Shown one piece after another: positions 11,790 through 23,900 of a stretch of 64,000 nt of DNA. The notes below the pieces were generated by a model. The model did no database searches, was not told where the DNA came from, and worked only from the letters and a program-made list of their open reading frames with translations. Source of the DNA: Proteles cristata cristata (taxonomy: Eukaryota; Chordata; Mammalia; Carnivora; Hyaenidae); NCBI GenBank assembly GCA_017311185.1, contig JAESUZ010001294.1:434001-498000 (forward strand), given 5' to 3'. Both the position numbers and the translations under genes were made by a program. The stretch's first letter is position 1; the number at the start of each line of letters is the position of its first letter.

Positions 11790-14700
11790 AATAAATAAAC
11801 ATTAAAAAATAAGAAATAAAAGTTTATTCTTGGGTATTTTATATGTGTTACTGCCATATGAAAAGAATCATTTTCCCAAATATATTTTATAACTTTTGTA
11901 TATTTTATTATATATGTATATTGTGGGTCTACAGAGAAATGAATGACTTTTATATTCATCCTATAAGTCCTAGAATAATGAACTCCATAAGAGTTCAGTA
12001 TGTGTCTATTCCCATCACAGTTCTGCCTGGCCCAGCCCCCAAATATAAGAATGTCTGGGCCGCTTTGTTATGTTGTTTTGTTTTGTTTTTTTCCAGTTGA
12101 TTATGTGTCCTCAAGATAGTTTATCTCACCATCTTTCAAATAAAAATTCTCTCTTTTCTGGGGGGCGCCAGGCTGGCCAAGTGGGTGGAGCATGAAACTC
12201 TTGATTTCGAGATTCTGAGTTCAAGCCCCACGCTGAGTAGAGAGCTTAACATATAAGCATTTAAAATAAAAAATGAAATTCTTTTCAGTATCCAAACCTT
12301 TTCTTTCGTTTTCTTGCCTTTGTGCAATGGCTACAACCTCCAGGACACTGTTGAATAATAGGCAGGCATTACTAGGGGGTTTCCACCAGTTAGACAATCT
12401 GGAGTTCTCCCTGGAGGAAGAGGTACCAGGAGTCCCCCCCCCCGCCCCCGCCGCCGCCGCCGCCGCCAGCTCCTTTAGACTAGATCATCGCTCTGGAACC
12501 TGACTGAGCCGCAGCACAGCCTGTGGAAGCCGAGTTGTTCACAGCCCGCAGCAGGGCACCAGCCAGACCCCGCTTTGGAGCGTCCCAAATGCAGACCAGC
12601 TACCAAGTTGGGTCGCGGTCACCGATCCAGGAGGGGGGTCGCGGGTGGGGCGCTGGACCCTTTTTCAAGGAGGCCCGGAGGTGCGGGCGCAGCGGCTGCG
12701 CCCCCCACCCCCACCCCCACCCGGTGTAAGCGTTTGCTCTTCTGCGCGGTGGCCCATCAGCCGCCTGAACGGTGGGGTCGGGCCGGCAGGCGGGATCTCT
12801 GGCGCCAGGCCGCCGCCCTGGGGAGCTGGCGCGAGGTGCGGGGCTGGAATTCCGGGTGTGGCTGCCCTCGGGCGCCGGGTGACCCGGGGCTTCTCAGCCT
12901 TTGCTGAGGGAGGCGGCGTAAAGGGACCGGTGGTTCTCGTCTGGGGTGGAGGAGCCGCAGGTGAGGGTGCTGGGGAGGGGTGGACCCGGGAGGGGGCGTG
13001 CAATCCCTTCTCCCTTCCTCCGGCATCTCTGCCGGCTTTCGCTGGTGGGAAGGCAGGATCCGACAGGTCGGTGTGGTGCTGAGCTGGCCCGTGACCTGTG
13101 CGGGGCAACAACCTCACTGGTACTTAGAGGCCTGTCCTCACTGTCCATCCCTGGGATGCACTCACCATCCTGGGAGGAAGGAGGAGCAGGCCTTTAGCAC
13201 CTGGATTCGGACCCCCACTACCCCGCGGAGATGGTCCCTGGCTGGAGTCACCCCTCCTGTCCTCGCTGCGGAAGTGACTGCCTTTACTCTTCCTCATCCT
13301 TGCCTCTCAGCAAGCTTCACAGATTCCCATTTCTCCTTTTGAAACTACATGCCTTTGGCTTCCACGACAGCCAGTATCCCTGGCGTTCTTTCTACCTCTT
13401 GGCTCATTCTCTCCTAGTCTCCTCCCCCCGGGACACTCTCCTCCGTGCAATCTTTAATGCCGCGCCTCTTCAGGTCCAGGATGATCTCCTCCCTCTCCCC
13501 TTCCTTGAGATGTAATTCACATACCATAGAATTCACGCTTTTAAAGTGTACAATTCAGTGGCTTTTAATGTATTCACCAAGTTGTGTAGCCATCACCACT
13601 AATTCCAGAACAGTCTCATCACCCCAAAAAGAAATCCTGTGAGCATTAGTCACTTCCCATTTCTTTCCCCTTCTCCCCAGCACCTTGGCAACCACTAATC
13701 TACTTTCTGTTTCTATGGATTTGTCAGTTCTCAACATTTCCTGTACATGGACTCATACAGTACGTGGCCTTTTGTAACTGGCTTCTTTCACTTAGAATGT
13801 TTTTAAGATTCATTCAGATCGCAGCTTGTATCAATGCTTCACTCCTTTTTATGACTCCATAATATTCCATCGTGTGGATATGCCACAGTATATCTGTTCA
13901 TCACTTGTTGGGTATTTGGCTTATTTCTATCTTTTGGCTAATTATCATAACGCTGTGAGCATTCTTGTACGAGATTTGTGTGGACATATTTTCAGTTCTC
14001 TTGGGGTGTATACGTAGGAGCGCTATATAACTCTGCAGTCAACCATTTGAAGAGCCACCAAACTGTTTTCCAAAGCAGCTGTACCATTTTACATTCCCAC
14101 CAGCAACCTATGAGGGTTCCTATTTCTCCACAGCCTACCGACATCTAATATTGCCTATGCTCTCCTAGTGTGTGTGTGAGGCGGTATCTAATTGTGGTTT
14201 TGATTTGCATTTCCCTGATGGCTAAGGATGTTGAGCATCTTTTCATGTACTTATTGGTCATTCAACATCGCTTTTGGAAAAATGCGTATTCAAACATTTG
14301 TACGTTTTTAGTTGGGTCATTTGTCTTCATTGTTCAATTTTAAGAGTTCTTTTTTTTAAAAAAATATTTTGATTGTGGTCAAGAAAAACATAACATTTAC
14401 CATCTTAACCATTTCTAAATGCATTTGTGCGGTTCAGTAGGTGTTAAGCACATTCATATCGTTGTGCAACCAACCAGTCTCCAGAGCTTTTTCATCTTGC
14501 AAAACTGAGATACCCATTAAATACCTCTCCATCTTCCCCTCCCTCCAGGCCCTGGCAACCACCTTTCCACTCTCAGTTTCTTTGAATTGGATACTCTAGG
14601 TACTTCATATAAGTGGAATCATATTTGTCTTTGGTAACTGGCTTATTTAACTTAGTAAAATATTTTCAAGATAGTCGGAGTTCTTTATATTTTCAGGATA

Positions 14701-14944
14701 TTAGTCACTTATCAGATATACGACTTGCAAATACTTTCTCCCATTCTGTGGGCTGCCTTCACTTTCTTGATGATATCATTAGCAGCACAAAAGTTTGCAG
14801 TTTTGGTGAGGCTCAATTTATCTTTTCTTCTGTCTTGTGCTCTCTGTGTCCTATCTTAAGAGAAGGTTGCCTAATCAAAGATCACAAAGATTTACACTTG
14901 TTTTCTTTCTTTTCATGTTTTTATTTATTTTTGAGAGAGAGAGA

Positions 14945-14979
<35 letters not shown>

Positions 14980-17900
14980 TGCGAGCGGGGGAGGGGCAGG
15001 GATAGAGGGAGACACAGAATCTGAAACAGGCTCCAGGCTCTGAGCTAGCTGTCAGCACTGAGCCCCATGCAGGGCTTGAACCCACAAACCATGAGATCAT
15101 GACCCGAGGCGAAGTCAGACGCTTAACCGCTTAACCGACTGAGCCACCCTGATGCTCCCATCCTCGTTTTCTTTTCAACTTGTGTTGTGTCTTGTGTTAA
15201 CTCTGACATTTTTGAGCTTATTTTTATATGTAGTGTGCGATAGGGGGTCCGTGTTAATTCTTTTGCATGTGAATATCTAGTTGTCCCAGCACCATTTGTT
15301 GAAGAGACTACTCTTTCTCCTATTGACTTGGTTTTGGCACCCTTGTTGATAGCTTCTCTTCTTTGTGTATCCACTTTCCCTGGGGGATCTTCCTAGCTCC
15401 TGTATTCATTCATGGGCCAGTAACTCAGAAATTCATCCCTTGAGCCTTGACCTTTCTCCTGAGCTCCCTACTCCTGTATAGCTTGACATCTCCACTTAAA
15501 TGTTTCTCACCCATCTTCGAGACTGAACTCATGATTCTTTCCTTCAGATATGCTCTTTTTCCAACATATTTTTCACTGTTTCATCTCAGCAAAGCAGAGT
15601 AGTATCCTCTTTTCTTAAGCCAGAAATCTACAGTTGTATTTGGCACTTTCCTCCTTATATCCCATATCCACTGGGTCACCAAGTCAGGCTGATTTTTATT
15701 TGGCAATATATATCCTGAGTCCATCCCTGGCCCTCCATCTCCACTGCCACTAAGTCTGAGACATCATCTCTCTGATGGAATACAGTCTCCTAGCTGATTT
15801 GTCTCCATAGAATGTTTTACATGAATACAAAAAAGAAAAGATTGTCGGGTGGATACCCATGTTTCCATCACCCAGCTGCAATAACCATCAACAGAAGCTT
15901 GTTCCTATTTCGTCGATATTCACCTGTACTCCTCTTTCTCCACCTCCTTTGGGTTACTTTGAAGCAAATCTATATGTCAGAGTGATCTTTTTTAATTTTT
16001 TAATTTAAGTAATCTCTACACCCTATGCCCCCATACTCGTGCCCTCAAACTCATGACCCTGAGATCAAGAGACACATACTCTTCTTCTGACTGATGCAGC
16101 CAGGTGCCCCTCAGAGTGATTGTTTAAGATACAAAGTTGATGATGTATTTCCCCATTACTGATTCCCCATTGCTCTTAAGAAAATGATAGAAACCCTTCC
16201 TGGGGTCCACAGGACCCTGCGTGATCTAGCCCTGCCATCCTCTCCAGCCTCATTGCTCACCATTTTACTACTTCCACCCTCCAGACACAAAGGCTCTGTT
16301 TATGTTCTTCATACATGCTACACACCTCTGGCCTCGGGGCCTTTGCACATCCATCATAAACCCTCTACAATAACTCCTATCTCACTCCCTCCAAATATCC
16401 TCCCCATCTGATTAGCATCCATCGGCTATCAGCTCAAAATGCCACTGCTTCTTAGGGAAATCTTGCCTGTTTTCCAGGATGGAGTCTGGACTCCCTGATA
16501 GAGGTCCTTATTACACAGTTATAATTATGTATTGATTTATATAAATATTTGCTTCATGTCTGCCTCTCCCACCAGGCATTTTGGGGATAGTAGTTTGCCT
16601 TATCCCTCTTAGTATACACAGCACTTACGCAGAACCGAGCGAATAGCAGACATTTAATTGGTGTTTGTAGGAGGGAGGCAGAGAGGCTGGCGGCCCTTTG
16701 AGGACAGCGATCCTGACAGCCTCTCCTGGGACAGGGGTTCTTCCTATCACAGAAGCGTCCGTGGCCATTTGCAGTTCACTCGGTTCTTGGCTCTGCTTTG
16801 TTCTTCCCTCAGACAACGTTTGCTTTCCTTCCTGGGGGTGAGGCTTTATTGTCCCTTTGTAGAGAGAAACCAGGGCCAGAGAGAGAGTGTGACCTCTTGA
16901 ATTCCCCTCAACAGTGAGAGGTACTTCCGGGCCTGCCTCTCTGTCTTCCTGCCCCCAAACCCAGGCTCTTTCAGGACCCTAAGACTCCTGCAAACCTGCC
17001 TGTGCCCGGGAAGAGCCTGGAGGCTGCATGAAGCCAGAGGGATTCTGAGGTGGCTGTCACAGGATGGTTGGAATGGGGTGCGTTGGATGGCATCCGTGGA
17101 CGGACAGAACGGACTTGTCCCAGGGGTAGCCACGCCCCCTGGCAGCCTTGAGTGGGGGCTTCTGAGCGGCTGAGGCTGCCTGTGGGCCCTCCCTCGGCAG
17201 GCCCAGCCGCGGGTGGCCACCAGGAGCACAGGGGTGCTCTGTTTCTTAATGAATGCAAGTCTGTTTTTAGACCTGAATGACCAGCTTCTTGTCTGGAAAT
17301 GGCCAGGCCCTAACTGGCCGGCCAAGAAAAAGTGGTCTGTGACCAGGTCCAGGGATGCCAGCTCAAACAGATGCTGCGACAGCAGTGGGCACCAGGGGGT
17401 GAGGCCAGCTACAGGCAGGTTACTCTCTGCCGAGCCAGCTGCCTGCTCCACGGTGGCCTGGGCTGCATGAGAAATCCTGGACGTCCCCGGAGCAGAGCTT
17501 CCGTGTTTCAGCTGTTTTGTCCCATCTGTCGCCCCGGTGACTGCTCTCACTCTGCAGGCCTTTGAGCTCTAGCCAGGAAGGGGGCAGCCACTCCTGGCCT
17601 CAAACCCTTGGTGAAGGAAGGGAGGGGGAAGGATGCCGCACAGGGCTGGGCCCAAGTTGTGGGAGAGCTTCCAGCCCCCCACACCACCCCCCGTCCCGGG
17701 TGGGAACAGTCACTGGGTGTGGCCCAGGTGCAGAGAGGGCCCTGCCCATGGAGGCTCTCTGGCTGAAGTCCCAGGGGAAAGATTCAGTCATGTGGGACGA
17801 GTGTGGAGCTTTGGGGTGCCGTTTGGGGCCCGGCCATGCCTCCGTCTCTGCTTCCCTTGGGCAGCTGAACCTCTAGGCATCCTTCAAGGGACACAGAGCT

Positions 17901-20900
17901 CTTAGTGGGGCTGGCAGGGGGGTCGAGGCTCAGTGGAGAAGGCTGTGAGAACCGGCCCCCTCCCTCCGCCTAGGCCGTGAGCTCTCGGATCCCCACAGCA
18001 GCCCTGAAGATCTGCAGGTCAGCGACGGGATTTTCTCCATTTTATAGGGGAGCAGACCCAGAGGAAGGTGACTGGGAGCCACCCAGGAGGTCAAGGGCAG
18101 CCAGAAGCAAACTCAAGTGACTTGCTCTCACTCCAGCTCTTGTGCTTGCGTTCCAAGGTCCCAGTGCAGCCGAACAAACTACACAAAGGAGCTTTTTAGC
18201 CGGGAGTGTTTGTTTATTTCAGTCCACAGTTATTGAGCACTTACTATATGCCTGAAGCTGTGTGCGGCCCCAGGGTGAGAGAGGAATAAGAAAGACAGTC
18301 TAGTGGGGAGACAGCCACATAAACAGCACATACAGCAATGAAGATACCTGAGCAGATGGTGTGTGGAGACAAGGTGGGAGGGGCACTGGCTGGTACCGGC
18401 TGGCCAGGCTTCAGGGAGGTGTCGCGGGATGAGAGTGAGGGGGTCCCCATCTTGCGCAGGAGCAGGTTAGCTAAGCAGGAGTCAGGCAGAGCTGGGAGGG
18501 CAGCTCATTAGCACTCCTCCTGAATGCCCAAAAGGAGTCAGCATTTTGATCCTGAATTCCATCCCTGTAAGGACCTGGGCCTTTCTAGTGTGCTGGGAGG
18601 GCCCACACCTGGGGGCGGGGGGGGGGGTTCAGGGAGCAGGGAAGAGTGGATTGGAGCCCTTTATCCATTTAACCTTTAATTAGGGCTTGGCTAAGTAGCT
18701 GGGGCTCCACAGACAGACCTGGGCAGTGGGCAGCATCTTGGCTGCCAAGAGTGGGTGATGGGGCCAGGCTTGCTCTCGGCCCTCGCAGCTCCCATCGGGC
18801 GGAGGGCCCAGGGGGTTCTGAGATCCCTGTAGGTAGGAGTTCTTGTTGGCGCCAGCGCTCAAAGGGGTCCTTGTTCAGGCTGGACGCAGCCACCCCCAGA
18901 CGGCTGTGCTAGCTCACATCTCCTCCTGAACAACTAGCTCTCCCAGTTTGTTTGGTTCTTTGAGCAGGGAAGATAAAGGCTTGGTGGGGGGTGGGAGGGG
19001 GGGAAGGGTCCTGGTCTAGGGAACCCCGCTTCTCAGAGGGGTCCCTGCAGGGCCATCTCAGGCCAAGAGACCCCCTTCAGTCTCTCCCAGTCTCCGTCTA
19101 CTGGAAAGCTTCAGGAGAGGCAGTGCTGGGACACCGGCTGCAGAATTGAAAATTAATGGGCAGAAACGGGGAGCAGACCTTTGCTCTCTCCCATGCATCC
19201 CTGCGGCTCTCGGCTCCCTCTTCCCTTGCTGTAGACCCAGCTCCCGGGGCACCTGGAGGTTGTGTTCCAGGGTCCCTGCAGCACACTTCCCTCTGCCCGT
19301 TTACACCTCTCATCTCATATCTCCCTGTTGGGATCCATTAGAAATGGAATCGGGCCAAAATTCGTCTTTTCCACCGAAGAGGCTGCTGGTCAACTTACAT
19401 ATGGCTTTGTGTGGGTCTGGAGCACACCGTGGGTCTGCTGGGGGCAGCTAGGGTCACTTGGTACAGACTGTGACATCTTGGGAAGCAGGGCGCCTGGCCC
19501 TCCACATCCCCTCTCATTTCAAAGCTGCCGCAATGAGTAAAAGGGAACTTAGCACATTGCTGGCCTAGGTGTTCTCACGCCTGCCCCTGGGGGGAAGGGT
19601 TTGTGCCTGTGCTGGCGGCCCGCCCCTCCTGAGTCCTTTGCCGGGGCTGCTGAGTGGGACACCTGGATTGGGACCCAGTGTATGGCCCCCAGTTCACTGA
19701 ACGCCACCCCCTTACACTCAGGATGGAATTCTGTGTGGGATTCTCTCCCCATTTCTTGTCAGCAGAGACAGCAGCAAAGCAGTGGTCCTACATAAGGAAT
19801 ATCAGCTGAGAAAATAAAGTGAGGGGCACCTGGGTGGCTCAGTTGGTTAAACATTCGACTTCGGCTCAGGTCATGACCTCACAGTTCGTGGGTTCAAGCC
19901 CCGCATCGGGCTCTGTGCTGACAGCCAGCTCAGAGCCTGGAGCCTGCTTCAGATTCTGTATCTCCCTCTCTCTCTGACCCTCCCCTGCTCATGCTGTCTC
20001 TCCCTCTCTCAGAAATAAATAAAACATTAAAAATTTTTTTTTTAAAAAAGAAAAGAAAGTGAGGCAACTTCTGTGTAAGAAAGAATAGAACTATTTTTTG
20101 CAAAAGATGGTTACCTTTTATCTTCAAGTTTTATTTAACTTTTTAAATTCATTTATTTGATTTGAGAGAGAGAGACCATGAACTCAGGAGGGGCAGAAAG
20201 AGAGGGAGAGACAGAATCCCAAGCAGGCTCCTCACCATCCGCACAGAGCCCAATGTGGGGCTTGAACTCATGAAGTGCAAGATCGTGACCTGAGCTGAAA
20301 TCAAGTGTTGGACGCTCAACCAACTGAACCACCCACATGCCCCAATTTTTATTTTAAAAAAATAATTTTTGGGGGCGCCTCGGTGGCCTGGTTAAGCGTC
20401 GGACTTTCACTTAGGTCATGATCTCACGGTTCGTGGGTTCGAGCCCCGCGTCGGGCTCTGTGCTGACTACCAGCTCAGAGCCTGGAGCCTGTTTCAGAGT
20501 CTGTGTCTCCCTCTCTCTCTGACCCTCCCCTGCTCACGCTGTCTCTCTCTCTCTCTCCTAGAAATAAATAAAATATAAAATAATAATAATAATAATTTTT
20601 TAACATTTATTTTTGAGAGAGAGAGAGAGAGAGAAAATGCGAGTGGGGGAGGGGCAGGGAGAGGGAGACAGAGGATCTGGAGCAGGCTCTGCACTGTGAG
20701 AACAGAGCCCGACTCGGGGCTCGAACTCACAAACCCACCGTGAGATCATGACGAGAGCCGAAATCAAGGATCAGCTGCTTCACCGACTGAGCCACCCAGG
20801 CACCCTATCTCCAAGTCTTAGAGTAGTGATGATAATCGACACTATTCCAGTTTCCCTTTGGCAGAGCTCTTGTCAACCAGTTTCTGGGCTGTGTGTCAGG

Positions 20901-23900
20901 ACCGTGGCCCTGGGAGGCCTTCGGGAAGGACGCAGAGCCAGCCTCTGCCGCACGGAAAGTTGCTCTTACTTCCTTGGCATGAGCTAGTAAATGTGCTCTG
21001 TGACCTTACCAGATGAAGGAAATCTCTATTAACAATGTGATTCCTGCCTTGGCAAGGCTTTTCCTGGAACTGCAGAGGGGCAGGGTGAAGGCACCGGAGG
21101 GTGAGGGCCCTAGATCCAGAGCTCAGGCGAGAGGATTGACCCTGGATTCCAGGAGCCATGCTTCTCCCTCTGAGCCACACAAGAAGGAGAGAAGCAGGGG
21201 CAGGATTCATGCACAGCAGTTTCTAAACACTGGCTGCATATTTAAAATCACCCAAGGGGCGCCTGGGTGGCTCAGTCGGTTTAGTGTCCGACTTCAGCTC
21301 AGCTCATGATCTCATGGTTTGTGGGTTCAAGCCCTGAGTCAGGCTCTGTGCTGATAGCTCGGGGCCTGGAGCCTGCTTCAGATTCTGTGTCTCCCTCTCT
21401 CTCTGCCCCTCCCCCACCCACACTCTGTCTCCTTGTCTCTCAAAAACAATCAACATTAAAACAATTTTTTAAATAAAATCACCTGAGGTCCATTAAAAGC
21501 CTGAAACTAAACATATGCCTAACTTATGACACAGCAATTCAAATCCTAAGTGTTTGCTCAGAGAAACAAATACTTGTGTCCACACTACAGGTACTGGAAT
21601 GTTCCTGGCCACACTTTTTTTTTTTTTAATATTTTTTTTATTTCTGAGAGGGGGGAGAGAGAGAGAGAGAGACAGTGTGAGCAGGGGATGGTCAGAGAGA
21701 GAGGGAGATACAGAATCTGAAACAGGCTCCAGGCTCTGAGCTAGCTGTCAGCACAGAGCCCGACACAGGGCTCAAACCCATGAACCATGAGATCATGACC
21801 TGAGCCAAAGTCGGACGCTTAACCGACTGAGCCACCCAGGCGCCCCTGGCCACACTTTTATAACAGTCAAAAACTGGAAATTGCCCAGATGCCCATCTAT
21901 ATAGTAAAATGAATACATCAGTTGTAGTGTGTCCGTGTAATGGAGTTCTAAACATTGGTGAAAATGCACAGTTAACAGCTACACACGACACTGTGGACGA
22001 ATCCCACAGATGCACTGTTGAGTGAAAGTAGCCACATTAAAGGGTACGTAGGGCATGATTCCATTCATAGAAAGTCTGAAAGGAAGAAGCAGAGACAGCC
22101 TGTGCTGTAGAAGCCAAGGTGATGGTTATCTTTGTGGCTTGTGCCTTGTGGCTTGTGGGTGGTGGTGAGACTGGAGGAGTTCTGGGGGCTGGCTTCCAAG
22201 CATGTTCTATTTGTGAAATGTGTTGAATTGTACATTTATTTTATGTACACTTTTTTAAAAAAGTTTATTTATTTATGATGAGTGAGAGAGAGATAGCAAG
22301 CAGGGGAGGCACAAAGAGAGAGAATCCCAAGCAGGCTCTGAGCTGTCAGCCCAGAGCCTGACGTAAGGCTTCATCTCACAAACTGTGAGATCATGACCTG
22401 AGCCGAAATCCAGAGTCGGACGTTTTGACACCCACGCATCCCTCCTATGTGTGCTTTTCTATAACTTAACTGCAGTTCAATAAGAAGTCGAAAATACGTA
22501 GTTACCTACACACTCCCCCCAGAGACTCAGATTTGATTGGTCTGAGACAGGGCTCAGGCATCATTCTTTGGTTTGTTTTCTTAAAAAGCTCTACATGTGA
22601 TGCTAATGTGTCCTCAGCAGGCTGCACATTAGACTTGATGGGATGGCCTCCCTTCTCCGTGACGAAGGCGGTGAGCTGTGTGCTAAGCGAGGGGTCGATG
22701 TAGATGCGCCATCTCTGTGATCTGTGGGTTTGTGCTTTCAGGGACGTGTTGCTAAGGTGTGTTTTTTGTTTGGAAGAGCTGTCTTCTCGGAGGCGACGGT
22801 GCCCAGCATCCTGGCGGCTGGCCCGGCCTTGAGCAGGGCTGGCAGGCCCCACAGGATGCTCGAATATCTCAAATGTCCACGAGAAGTCAGCTTGGAGACT
22901 CCCCCGAGTTGCCCCAGGGAACCGGCCCGTGACCTTGCAGGCCCAGCGGGCTCAGGCTGCGAGGCCTGGCTTTCTGCTTCAGCAGGGCCGGGTGCTGCTG
23001 CTGCTGGGCTGGGAGGCTTCCCCTGGGGCTGGGGAGGCTTGAGTGTGGGCACGTGACAGCCCAGGGGCGTGCGGTCCAGGGAACACGGCAGTGGGGGCCT
23101 GAGGGGTCGGGCCTGCGCTTTCTGCGAAGACCATATCCCATCCCTTCCGAGCCACCTTATCCTTTTCTGTTGTCTCTGCCTCCCACCTGAGCTCCCCCTT
23201 TGATCAGTCAGCCAGCCTGGACTGCGCGCCTGGTGCTGCCGGGCCAGTGCTGACTGCCTGCTCCCGGCAAGGCTCCCAGAAGAAGGGACGGGTCTGCAGG
23301 TGACCCCCGCTGCTCCATTCCGTGTGCCTTTCTTTCCCTTCTGCCTCGCTTTATCCCTCCCCTCTTCCCTCTTGGAGCGTCACCATCTCTCTGTCTCTGT
23401 CTCCTTCCCTCGCGGTGGTAGCAAGCACCGGGTGCCTGCTGTGTGCCGGGGACACAGAGATGTATAAGAACACCCCTGGTGCAGCTCAGAGGCAACCGGG
23501 GGACAGCTGGATGTGTAAACAGACAAGCACAGTCTGGTGTGGTAAGTGCTGAGACAGCACAGCAAGGACAGAGGGGACAAGGGACCACAGACGAGGGACT
23601 GACCAGCTCTGCAGGGGGGAACCAGGGAGGGCTTCATGGAGGAGGTGACATTTGACCGGGGCTTGAGAGATGAGTGGAATTCCCCAGGCGGGCAAGCATG
23701 GGAAGGGACTGCGGGTGTGGAGGGCTGCTGCGACAAGGAAGCTGGACTCAGGTGAGCGGACAGAGTAGGTGGTGTCGTGGCATGGGGTTCAGCAGGGACA
23801 GGCTCTTGGGCCCTCGGGGATTGAGCGCTGTGCGGGGTGGGCAGGAGAACGAGCTGAGGCTTCTGGCTTGGGTAACCATGGAGGAAGGAGCCTTTCGAGG

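Larger units (their letters stand above)
10378..11920 (-). mobile_element. L1-type LINE, antisense, broken by SINEs
   Basis: Antisense L1 landmarks include 'ccccaataccatttattg' at about 11205, 'cacggtattttgattgctctagc' at about 11350, and 'agtttattcttgggtatttta' at about 11821. Interrupted by SINEs at 10462, 10861 and 11581. Confidence 0.55.

Noticed and set aside
12273..12503. Open frame running into an Ala/Pro tract before the intronic CpG island
   Set aside because: Polyalanine/proline comes from the CCG repeat. The upstream part matches no family I recognise, and no splice pattern supports it.
16846..17550. 234-codon open frame on the - strand in GRAMD2A intron 1
   Set aside because: GC-rich region where stops are rare. 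No recognisable motif, no splice or promoter support, and overlapping frames of similar length on the other strand.
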